Assembly: GCA_034509735.1 (NCBI GenBank)
Contig: JACGWO010000004.1
Coordinates: 23,665,395 to 23,729,394 of the forward strand
DNA length: 64,000 nucleotides
Origin: Sesamum alatum
Taxonomy: Eukaryota > Streptophyta > Magnoliopsida > Lamiales > Pedaliaceae
Direction: 5' to 3'
Below, piece after piece: positions 45,684-56,818 of the stretch (within the stretch, counting starts at the first letter, position 1; every line of letters begins with the position of its first letter). Below the pieces are notes generated by a model. The model had not been told where the DNA came from. It searched no databases and saw only the letters and a program-made list of their open reading frames with translations. The position numbers and the translations under genes are program-made.

Positions 45684-48600
45684 TTAAAGCTAATTGCCCA
45701 TATGCCTAATCCCCATCTTCTCAAGATGTTACATATGAGCGCTCTGCGACATAGGCTTTATCAGCGGATCTGCTGTGTTGTCTGCTGAGTTGACTCGGTC
45801 CATCCGAACGTCACCTCTTCCTACCATTTCTATTAGAAGATGGTAGCATGTAAGAATGTGTTTGGAACGGTGATGGGATCTCGGTTCCTTTGCCTGCGCA
45901 ATTACTCCGTTGTTATCACAATAGATGACAACGGGCTCGGCGATGCTAGGCACCACACCCAACTCTTGGATGTAGTTTCTTATCCAAACCGCTTCCTTGG
46001 CAGCTTCTGAAGCTGCTATGTACTCAGCCTCAGTGGTGGAATCAGTAGTGGTTGCTTGCTTGGAACTTTTCCAAGCCACTACTCCTCCATTGAGCTTGAA
46101 TACATAACCTGATTGAGACTTGGCATCATCGTCATCAGCCTGGAAGCTAGCATCGCTAAAGCCTTTCAGGATTAGTGCTCCATTGCCATAGACTAAGAAC
46201 ATTTCCTTAGTCCTCCTCAGGTACTTAAGGATGCCCTTAACTGCATTCCAATGTGCCTCTCCTGCACAAGACTGATATCTGCTCGTTACACTCAATGTGT
46301 AAGCAATGTCAGGTCTGATGCAGTGGACCCCATATTGGATGCTTCCTACGGTAGAAGCATAGGGGATTAATTTCATCCTTTCAAGTTCCTCATTAGTCTG
46401 CGGGGACTGTTTCTTGGATAACTTGATCCCATGCCTCATGGGAAGGAATCGTCGTTTGGAGTTGCCATCCGATATCTCTTCAGGACTTTCTCCATATACA
46501 AGTTTTGGGTGAGTCCTAACTTTCTTTTAGATCTGTCCCTGACAATCTGGATGCCTAGAATGTAGGAGGCTTCACCAAATCCTTCATGGAAAATTGAGTT
46601 GAATAACCATGCTTTTGTGTCACCCAACATTCTAACGTCATTACCTATGAGTAGAATGTCATCCACATAAAGCACTAGGAACACAATAGAGCTCCCACTG
46701 ACCTTCTTGTATACACAAGGGTTGGATTCATTTTTGATGAAGTCATAACCCCGTATTACTTCATCAAAGCGAATGTTCCAACTTCGGGATGCTTGTTTGA
46801 GGCCATAGATGGACATCTAGAGACGACATACCTCTGTTCTTCTCCAGTGACTGTGAAACCCTCTGGCTGATCCATATAGATCTCTTCCTCAACGAAACCA
46901 TTGAGGAAAGCCGTTTTCACGTCCATCTGCCATATCTCATAATCATACCATGCTGCTATGGCAAGCAGGATCCGAATGGATTTAGCCATGGCTACTGGCA
47001 AGTAGGTGTCCTCAAAATCGACCCCGGGTCATTGAGTGTACCCCTTAGCTACTAGCCTAGCCTTAAATGCTGTGACTTCTCCATCAAAGCCAAGTTTGCG
47101 CTTGTAGACCCACTTACAGCCAACTGGCTTAACACCTTTCGGTGGGTCTACAAGTCTCCAGACTTGGTTCTCGCTCATGGAATCCATTTTGGTTTTCATG
47201 GCCTCAAGCCATTTCCCGGAGTCGATGTCAGACATCGCTTCTCTGTATGTCTTAGGATCGTTATCCAGTAGACTAGTCGTATTTAGAAAGTCATATCTCA
47301 CTGGAGGTCTAAACTCTCTAGTTGACCTACGGAAAAATGGGAACGTCAGTGGTGACTGTGGGCGCTGACTGTATAGGAGCTAGCGGTTCAGGTACCGAGG
47401 TTGACCTTTCTTGAGGCTGTCCTTCATGCCTAACATGCTGGACTTCTCGAGATTGGTCATCCCTTCGGGTATCTATCTTGAATCCTCTAAGTGAGGAATC
47501 CACAGCTACCTCTGATGACTGGTTTACGTCACTTGATTCTTCAAGGACCAGTTTCATCAGGTTGGATATCCTCCGGAAACCCTTGTTCCAAGAATACTGC
47601 GTTCCTTGGAACAAAGACCTTTTGTTCGAAGGGGTCATAAAAGTAATAACCTGCAGTTTCTTTAGGGTATCCAACGAAACCTACATAAGCTAGACCTGGA
47701 TTCTAGCTTATCTCCCACTAACCTCTTGACGTATGCGGGGCTACCCCACACTTTCAAGTAGTTGTAGGACGCAGGCTTGCCGTGCCATAGTTCATGTGGC
47801 ATTTGGGTCAGTACACTGGTTGGCGCCAAATTTAACAACTTGGCCACCGTTTCCAACGCGTAGCCCCAAAAGGACAAGGGCAATTTGGTAAAACTCATCA
47901 TGGGTCGAACCATGTCTAACAGGGTTCGATTCCTCCTTTTAGAGACACCATTCAATTGTGGTGTCCCGGGAGGTGTCCATTCAGATATTATACCATTTTC
48001 TTTTAGATAATCAAGGAACTCAGTACTAAGGTACTCTCCACCTCGGTCTGACCGTAGGACTTTAATTTTGCAGTCGGTCTGGTTCTCAACCTCAAGTCTG
48101 AATTCTTTAAACCTCTCAAGAGCTTCAGACTTGTACCTTATCAGGTATACATAACTATAGCGTGAATGATCATCGGTAAAGGTTATGAAGTAGGAGAACC
48201 CACCTCGGGCCTGCATTCTTAGTGGTCCACATATGTCTGTATGGACCAGGTCCAACAGACCTGTGGCAAGCCTGCTTTGTCCTACAAAGGGCTTCTTGGT
48301 CATTTTCCCTCTTAGACAGGATTCACAAGTTGGTAGCTCACTCATGTCCCCTACCTCTAGGTTCTTTGAGTCTACCAATCTTTTCATCCTCTCTTAGGAT
48401 ATGTGACCTAGCCTAGCATGCCACAGTCGTGCGTTCCCGTTGTTATCTATTTTACGTTTGTGTTGAGCGTTAAGAACGAAGTTCGTTTGTTGTAAGATAT
48501 AGAGCCCATTATTAACTGTAGCAAGCAGATGAGCAATTCCACACCTCATCAAATAAAATCAAGTTTTATTGATCATAAACTCATATCCACTATTGTCTAA

Positions 48601-49735
48601 CAATGGAATGAAAATGATGTTTTTAATCATACCAGGTACATAATAAACTAGCTCTAACTCTATACTAATATGATCACTAACTACTAGAGTGGCGGATCCT
48701 ACTGCTTCTGCCGAAATGGCCTTGCCATTCCCAAGCTTCAGGATCATATCCCCGCTACCCAGTTTTCTGCTTCTTTCAGCACCTGCAAATCATTGCAAAT
48801 GTGAGCTCCACAGCCGTATCTAATACCCAAGAGGCAGAGTTAGTGACCATATTAACCTCAATCACAAAAATACCTTGGTTTGAGAGGACTTTGGGGCACT
48901 CCCTCTTCCAATGCCCTTTCTCATGGCAATTGATACATATGTCATATGCCCTCGACTATTGCTTGGAGACAACCTTCCCTTTTCCTTTGCCTTTCCCCTA
49001 TTTGGCAATGAGAAAACTCTTAGTGTTCATAGCTGCTTTGACGGCTTTTCCCTTTCCCTTCTTCCTTTTCCAACGTCCGGCACCCTTGCCTTTCGTCTTG
49101 GAAGTTGAAGCACCTCCAAACAATACCGAAGGCGTGGACTTTTGGGTCGTTGCCTCGTATTGCACCAACATATTGATTAATTCATGAGTACCCTTCTCAA
49201 GTGTATTCATGATATAGTTGACAATAAATTGGTCGAAGGAGGGTGGGAGAGACTGAAGGATCACATCTATGTACGTCTCATTATCGAGGCCTGCCTTTAG
49301 GTCCTCGAGCTTTTCCACCAGGGTAAGCATTTTAACCCCGTGCTCTTGTACAGAGGATCCTTCGGTCATTTTGGTTCCAAAGAACGCCTTAGTCGCGACA
49401 TACCTAGTATGCCGGTCCGGGACTGCATAGCAATCCTCAAGGCGAGCCATAATGGAAGGGACATCGTCTAGCCTTTCATACTGCTTCTGAATCTCTTTCT
49501 TCATGGAAGCAAGTATGATGCTATGGACCTTCCGGTTATCCTTATGCCATGTCTCGAACGTCTCATGTTCTTTTGGCGTGGATCCTTCCGGCAAGGTCCT
49601 AGGGACAGGCTCGTCCATAATGTAGCCTTGGTTTTCGTAATCTAGGACTAACCTGAGATTGCGCAACCAGTCGTTGTAATTTGTTCCATTGAATTTGTTG
49701 GTCTCAAGTATGGTTGATAGTGGGTTCTTAGACAT
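45684..49735 (-). pseudogene. Element G gag-pol, many frame breaks
   Basis: The Gag start at 49735 (MSKNPLSTILETNKF) is in a frame open from 49828 to 48998 that covers all of Gag; the upstream in-frame ATG at 49828 lies in the leader and is unlikely to be used. The knuckle region has a stop just before it (Asp-Tyr-stop near 48960). The protease is shifted exactly at its active site: one G of the DTG codons is missing (48813-48820). The integrase zinc finger and core are open at 48387-47662, the linker at 47674-47327, RT in three pieces (47301-47029, 47001-46756, 46816-46436; YVDD at 46669-46658) and RNase H at 46439-45729. A TAA cuts the final 15 codons (near 45729). Not functional. Confidence 0.92.
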
Positions 49736-51760
49736 TTTAAATCTACATTTTAAAAAACAAAACTCGCGATCAGCAGAATTTAAAAGACGGAGGTTTGATA
49801 AATAATTAAATGCTTGGTCTTTAGTCATTTAATGCTCCCACTATTTATACCCAAACACGATACTCTCAAACGTTGTTTTTGGGAAACCTTTTACTAGTGG
49901 GCTTGGGATCCACAGTGAATTTTCCCATACCCCGCTTTTACGATTCGCATGGGAAGAATCCTGTGGGATGTATGCCACACCATTCTCATTCCACGAGATT
50001 CCCAACATTATTGCCTCACCCTTTTACATGATACCGAGGACTCCAAGCGAATCATGCTAATCAGGCGTTAGACCCGACCCAATCAACCGAATCATAGACC
50101 CGCTGCTACCTCCACGACTCGTGAGACAGGTAACAGTGGTCTACTTTTTTTCATGACATAGTGCAGCTTCTTTTAAGTATAATAGACGTGCCACGACTTG
50201 TGAGACCATGCTATTGACCTAAATCAGCTTCCTCACTATGTCATGTATTGGAAGGCATGGACAAACTCCTTGATTCCATGCCCACTTTGTCTAGGGTCTA
50301 ATATTTGGACATAGGTCCAACTATTGTGAGAGTAATAAATGACCAAGATCTCATATGTAAATATAATCACATTCATCCACAATGCGTAAATAAATAAATT
50401 GCATCCCATAGCAGTTATACGATAAACAAAAACCATCCATTCATCATAACAGCCACATGCAAAATTAAAGCCTAGCACGCCCCTGTTGGATGATTACGAG
50501 CCAGAATCCTATGCGATCCACTGAGCCCGCAGTGGATCTATGGTCAATCTAGGGTTGGTCCTACACTATTACATTAATAGTAACCCATTCATCATTCTGA
50601 TGGGCCTTGGTCTCTTTACTCTTTCAACTCTTCATGGAAACGCCTTGGATCCTCCAGTCTGGGCTCTCCATGTGGACCTTCATTCTTCTTCACCAAATAC
50701 ATGAAAAATAAATCCTCACTCCTATTCTACTCTCATTACATATGTAAAAAGAAACCCCAGCGAAAACCCGGGGGGAGTACACAGGGAGGGAGAAAGCATG
50801 CCTTATTATTCCAAGGCAACTAGGAGGGGAGAAGGAGAAAGCAGAAAGAGCCACACAGGCCCAACATAAAATTAAACCATACATTCGGTCTAGGGCTCGC
50901 GATCATCCATTTCCATTAAATGCACATAATCACATGATCCAATCACATAAATACATGCTAATATTCCATGATTACCAATCACATCAATCCATGATAAATA
51001 AATGCGCTACGTATGAAAAATGGTACAACCGTTGGCAATAATTTTTCTCGTTTAGAAAGACCCTTCCTCATTATTCGTAGGTAAGTTATTCTCGGAATTC
51101 CAAATCTAATAAACTCAACCTCCCAATTAATGTTCTTAGAGAAAATAGGCAAAATTAAACAAAACAAATTTTCAGAATAATCTAAAAATTAAAAAATAAC
51201 GAGAAAACAATAACGACGTCACGCACACGTGCATCGCAAGGTGCTTTCCTGCTTGCTGGTCGGTGGCGCCGCGCGCGCGCGCACGCCAGCCTGCCGCCGC
51301 CTCTGTGCGCCTGCCTGCAGGCCGCGCACGCACACATCGGGTTTGCCTGCGTCGTCTGCGTGCGCGCATGCCTGGCGGCGCCACCTCGTGCGTGTGCTCA
51401 CGCGCGGCTTCTTTGGCGTCAGTGCGTGCTGGCCTGGAGCGCGCGCGCGGGCTTCCCTGCCTGCATGCGCGCGCGCCCGGCCACCCGCCTATGCCTGTCG
51501 CCCGGCCGCGCGCCCGGCAGGCCTGAACTGTGCGTGCCTGGCGCAGGCGGCCATGCGCAGGCTCCCCTGCCTGCGCACGCCCGCCTCGCCTAAGTGCACG
51601 GCGCGCGCTGTCAGCCAATGGCTGGCCGCGTGCTGTGTTTTTTCCGTTTCGTTCGATTTTGCCCCCCCCCCCCCCCCCCAATTTTCCCAAGATAAACAGA
51701 AAATACCAACAACACAAAAATCATACGAAATTGAAAGGAAGAAAATGACATGCGTTTACA
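49736..51760 (-). other. Element G untranslated leader
   Basis: No credible gene. Twin hairpins lie at about 50180-50218 and 50100-50136. The conserved pyrimidine tract (purine on plus) is near 50825. The GC island (51215-51625) includes a 9-bp stem TGCGCAGGC/GCCTGCGCA at 51554-51577. An 18-base C run lies at 51662-51679. It ends by deletion into the LTR. Confidence 0.85.
51662..51679 (+). repeat. Run of 18 C
   Basis: Uninterrupted poly-C (poly-G on the element strand) in the G leader. Other elements have only a short ggg-type stretch here. It may be slippage or a base-calling error. Confidence 0.9.
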
Positions 51761-53878
51761 ATCGTCTCGGGAATAGCGTGAATGCAGAAGCGCGGTATAG
51801 TTTAAATTACAAAAATTTAAACATGCATAATACGTATATTAAAATAAATCGTTCAAGGGGTGTGGCCTTGAAATTCCCGGGTGTTTGGTGTATCTCATGA
51901 ATTATAAACATACAAGAATCATGGAGGCCATAGGATTGTAAAATAAAGAAGACGAAAACGTAAACGGAAACCTACCGATTCGTCGTCTTCTTCTAACCGG
52001 TACTAGCGTTGTTCCCCGATTTGCTCCAAGATCTCGTATGGGAGACCCTCTAATTCGTGACATGCAATCCGCTCACGTATCTTGTACTTCGTGCTAGCGA
52101 ACGAACAAGTATTTTTGGAGAGGATGGATCGATCAAACGTTATTAGCTTAACGAGATCAATCCTCCTATGTTCAAGTGTTGAAGAACAAAAGAACAAGAA
52201 ACAATTTCTTGGAGAGAGATGAGAGAGGCAGACGAGAGAGAGGGAGAGGGCACACGAGTTTGTGTGTGTGTGTGCGTGTGTGTCAAGAATCATCATCATT
52301 CCATAAGTGAAGGGCTAGGAATATATATAGAGGAGGAAATCCTTAATGTTCAATTGTTAAAACAAAAGAACAAGAAAATATTTCTTGGAAGGAGGAGAGA
52401 GGCACGGCCGAGAGAGGGAGAGGGAGGAGACGAGTGTGTGTGTGTGTGTGTGTGTGTGTGTTTCAAGATTCATCATCTCCTTCAAAGTGTGTGCTAAGGA
52501 GTATTTATAGAAGAGGAATCCTATTACTCTTCTAGTTTCCTACACTTTGAAGACTCCACCATAACTAGGATTTGACTATAGCATCTTTGGTCAAACCAAT
52601 ATTAGCCATTGATTCCTCCCTTTTAATCTCAATCATCGATTTAATTTAATGGAATATTTAAATCCTATTTAAATACTCCAAGGGCAATAAATAAAATATA
52701 TAAATATTTATTCCAAGCCCTTTAACTTAATTTCTAATAAATCTAATTTATTAGATAAATCCATTTTATCTAATAAAAGGAATTAATTCTTCTCAAGAAA
52801 ATAAGGACCCGATTAAATCCAATTTAATCGCTCCACTTCTCCAAATATTTAATCCTAATTAAATACGTTTATGTGTGCGGATTGTATGTGACTCTTTAGG
52901 TTCACCTTCAGCTAGACTTGGTTGGATTCCCAGAATCCGCCCGTTACCATGGGTGGCCATCTAGCAACTGTCCATGGCACTAGAGACTAGGTGAATATAC
53001 GGGGATGAACATTTAGGCTCTACAGTACATCTATCCTTCCGTCTACGGTCTCACCACTTAGGGTCTAGGGCACGGATTATGCAGGTACCCATTTTGGACC
53101 TAAGTGTCGGTCTGTCCTCTACTAAACGCCGCAAGGGAAACCTTCCTTTCTGTTCAGTTACTGTGGCCACAGATTTTAGGGACAATATACAGAGCATTTG
53201 TGAGACACAACTGTCAACACTTTTTGACAGGAGACAGATCCTTTCTTGGAAACTACTGTCACTCTGCACAACGGAGTTGCACTAGATATGACTTATGACT
53301 ACTCAAGTGCATCTTGGCAATCTCTCACCATATCTAAGATACAGCCCTAATGTACAGGTAAGCTCAACAATTCCTCAAGTCAAAGGGCTTGACCTGTACC
53401 GTTGGAACTGGGAACACACGTCATACCTAACCGACCCTACTCAAGGTCCTCCGTAAGACGGTTCCCACGAGTTACCTCAGTCAGCTGCTCCCTAGCAGGC
53501 CAACCCACTAACACTGCTTAGATGACCCTCGTCACCCGTTGATGAAATACGACAGCAGATGCTTAGTGCAAGTCTCAAAGGGAATCTCGGTACCCACTTT
53601 CGAGATTCCTGGACCTCGAGATTTCCAGACTGATTCGGCGGGACTGATTTCATGGACCTACCTCCAAGCGTTGTCCCAGTCCCCGAAAAGCGTTTTCAGT
53701 CTGTGGGCTTTGTTTGCGTAGTGAACAGTTATAAAGAAGATAAAGTGAACACAAACAAAGTAAATGCTAAATGAACTTCACTTCTTATTCATTAAAGATT
53801 TATTAAAACCTCGAAATTTTTCAGACATAGGTTACAATTCGCTTACCAAGATTGGCTACATGGTCACCTATTCTAACA
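51761..53878 (-). repeat. Element G 5' LTR, chimeric with duplicated promoter region
   Basis: 2,118 bp, longer than its relatives. Two successive copies of the TATA/R region are present: 52168-52340 (TATA on minus at about 52322-52330) and 52341-52525 (TATA on minus at about 52503-52512). Each has an aagaacaagaaa block, a purine-rich stretch (CT on the element strand), a GT repeat and a tcaaga-ttcatcatc block. The first resembles the C-type LTR, the second the A-type. Confidence 0.8.
52434..52461. repeat. GT microsatellite
   Basis: An uninterrupted (GT)n run in the G LTR; a shorter one lies at about 52260-52282. Confidence 0.9.
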
Positions 53879-54187
53879 CTGCTGGCCTAGTGAGCAGCCG
53901 ACAGACAACAGCAAGTAGACGGTTGCAGAATATTTTTTCCAATTTTTTTAAAATTTCTGCTATAAAACTGAAACGTAAACATGCATTTACAGAAAATTCA
54001 ATTTTCATAAAATGCATGGATATTCATAATTTCAAAAGCAAAATTAACATATATTTTTCTTACATATAATAATGCTAGAAAAATCGTAGAACATGCTTTC
54101 CAAAAGCATTTTAAACACATTCAACATGCTTTACAAAAAATAACATGTAAATCCTTAAGCTACAACACCGAACTGGACTCTGATACC
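53879..54187 (-). mobile_element. Family P element P1: leader end and PBS
   Basis: The minus-strand PBS is decayed: gactctgatacc (54176-54187) matches the tRNA-Met PBS complement at most positions. To its left is AT-rich leader sequence unlike the copia leaders. No coding domain is visible, so the superfamily cannot be assigned. It is cut at 53878 by element G. Confidence 0.6.
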
Positions 54188-54189
54188 TC

Positions 54190-54852
54190 AGAAAGAATGG
54201 GGTACGGCCCGGAACGCAACAGAAGCGTAAAACATGTAATTTAAGGCATAATTTAAATCGGTTTCAAAGGGGTGTTCCCTTTGTATTTCCCAGGCATTCG
54301 GTGTTTGTCAAAGCATAAATAATGAAGGAAAAAAATAATGGACAAGTAGCTAAAGGATATGAACAAAAGATACATGAAAATATAAAAGAAAGCCAACCTT
54401 TGTTCGATATACGTAGAACGGGTTCGTGCGTTGTTCCTTTCTTTGCTTCCTTCATTCGTCCACTTGAGAGTTCAATGTAGAGCTCCTCCAATGTAGTCCA
54501 CACCACACTAAGGATTTATCTCTACTATATTGCTAGATAGAAGAAAGAAATGGAAGAAGGAACACTTCCAAAGTAACACTATTTATTAGTGATCCTTGGA
54601 ATGTTTTAGTTTCAATTCTTCTATATGAAGTATGAACACAAAGAGAGAATTTTCAAAGAGTAAAAGGCTAAGAATCTCCAGCAAATTATGAAGCAAGTGT
54701 ATCAGTGAATGTGTAGAAAGTAGTTTTGTATATGTAGAAAGTAGAATTCAAAATTCCACCTTTACAATTAACCTCCAACTTAACTTCCACATATATACAC
54801 ACTACTAGCACAACTAATATACATGATTGTAAGAGAAAACCACCCATAATAA
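54190..54852 (-). repeat. P1 LTR, left part, interrupted by element I
   Basis: The segment aligns with 63055-63708: gaaagaat.gggtacggcccgg, gcgtaaaa, a ttcggtgtttgtcaaagcataaa block, and aagagaaaaccaccca. The pair shows a separate LTR family with a similar end design to the copia LTRs. Element I begins at 54853; the rest of this LTR should lie beyond the window. Confidence 0.8.
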
Positions 54853-56802
54853 TGAAAGATTGTGGATCGTCCCGGGAAAATAGCGCGAATGCGGAAGCGC
54901 GGTATAAAATAAAATTGCAGAATTAAAACATGCTTTAATAGAAATTAAAGAACACGCTCAAGGGGTGTGCCCTTGTGATTCCCGGGTGTTCGGTGTATCT
55001 CATGACATAAACAACATACAATAATCATGGAGGCCATAGGATTGAAAAATAAAGAGGGACGAAAATCTTAAAACGAGACCTACCCGTTGTTGTTTTTGTC
55101 TTCAACGGCTACTCGCGTCGTTCCCCGTTTTGCACCAAGACCTCGTTCTTGAGATCCTCCAAATCGTGACACACGATCCACCCACGTATTCTTGCACGTC
55201 GTGCTAGCAACGAACAAGTATTAATTTGGAGAGGATAGATCAACCACGCGTTATGAATTAACGGGATCGATCTTTCTTAGTTCAATTGTTCAAAGAACAA
55301 AAGAACAAGAAAAATAATATTTTCTTGGTGAGAGAGAGAGAGGGCGGACGAGAGAGGAGAGGAGAGAGTGTGTGTTGTGTGTGTGTTTTCAAGAATCATC
55401 ATCCTCCAATTGTAGGAGGCTAGGGGCTTATATAGAGGAGGAGTTTAATCCTCTTTTAACTCCAACTCTAAGAACTCTATTTTGACTAGGATTTTGACCT
55501 AGTCAAAGTCCTAGTCAAAGTAGCATTTGACCAAGTCAAATCAATCCTAGCCATCCATCTCTCCTTTCCATCTCGATCGTTGATTTAATTTAATGGAATA
55601 TTTAAAATCTATTTAAATATTCCAAGAGGCCAAATAAATATAAATATTTATTTTAAGCCCATTAAATAAATTCCCTTAATAAATCTAATTTATTAATATA
55701 ATTCCTTTTATCAAATAGAAGGAATTAATTCTCCAAGAAAATAAAGGACCCGATTAAATCCAATTTAATTATTCCTATTCTCCAATATTTAATTCTAAAT
55801 TAAATACTAAATGTGTGTGTGGATAGTGTGTGACTCTTTAGGTTCACCTTTCAGCTAGACTTGATCGGATTCCGAGAATCCGTCCGTTACCATGGGTGGC
55901 CATCTAGCAATGGTCCATGGCACTAGAGACTAGGTGAAATATTCGGGGATGAACATTTAGGTTCTAACAGTACATTTGTCCTTCTGTCTACGGTCTCAGC
56001 ACTTAGGGTCAAGGGCACGGAAAGTGTCGGTCTGTCCTTACTAAACGCCACAAGGGAATCCTTCCCTTCTGTTCAATTACTGTGGCCACAGATTTTAGGG
56101 ACAAGACACAGAGCATACGTGAGACTCAACTGTCAATGCCTTTTGATAGGAGACAGATCCTTTCTTGGAAACTTCTGTCAGTCTGTATACCAGAGCTGCA
56201 CTAGACATGGCTTATGACTACTGAAGTGCTTCTTGGCAATCTCTAACCATATCTAAGATATAGACCTGACATACAGGTAAACTCAGCAGTTCCTCAAGTC
56301 AAAGGACTTGACCTGTACGTTGGAACCGGGAACACACGTCATACCTTGCTGATCATACTCAAGGTCCTCCGTAAGACGGTTCCCGCGAGTCACCTCAGTC
56401 AGCTGCTTCCTAGCAGGATAACCCACTAACACTGCTTAGACGATCTTCGTCACCCGTCGATGAAACACGACAGCAAATGCTTAGTGCAAGTCTCAAAGGG
56501 AATCTCGATATCCATTTTCGAGATTCCTTGACTTGGAGATTTTCGGACTGATTCGGCAAGACTGATTTCATGGACCTACATCCAAGCGTAGTCCTAGTCC
56601 CCGAAATAGATTCTCAATCTGTGGGTTTTGTTTATGTAGCGAACAGATATGTAAAAAGCAAGTAGAAGTGGACGCAAACAAAGTAATGCCATATGAATTT
56701 CACTTCTTTATTCATCAATGATTTATCAAAATACACTAAAATTGTCTAGACATGGGTTACATTTTCTTGCCAAGATTGGCTACATGGTCACCTATTCTAA
56801 CA
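54853..56802 (-). repeat. Element I 3' LTR
   Basis: 1,950 bp from tgaaagattgtgg to tattctaaca, close to the E LTRs. TATA box on minus at 55428-55435, TTGAC-type facing repeats at about 55480-55545. Inserted in the P1 LTR after aataa (54848-54852). Confidence 0.92.
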
Positions 56803-56814
56803 ATCTCCCACTTG
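56803..56814 (-). other. Element I polypurine tract
   Basis: atctcccacttg on plus, complement of CAAGTGGGAGAT, next to the 3' LTR. Confidence 0.9.
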
Positions 56815-56818
56815 ACCT

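Larger units (their letters stand above)
45282..53878 (-). mobile_element. Element G: minus-strand copia element, both ends altered
   Basis: 3' LTR remnant 45282-45666, PPT complement 45667-45678, gag-pol 49735-45684, leader 49736-51760, 5' LTR 51761-53878. A deletion joins the leader directly to the LTR, removing the PBS and the last bases of the LTR (about 51758-51762). The right end, tattctaaca, abuts family P sequence at 53879 (possible TSD ctgct; the other side is not visible). Confidence 0.88.
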
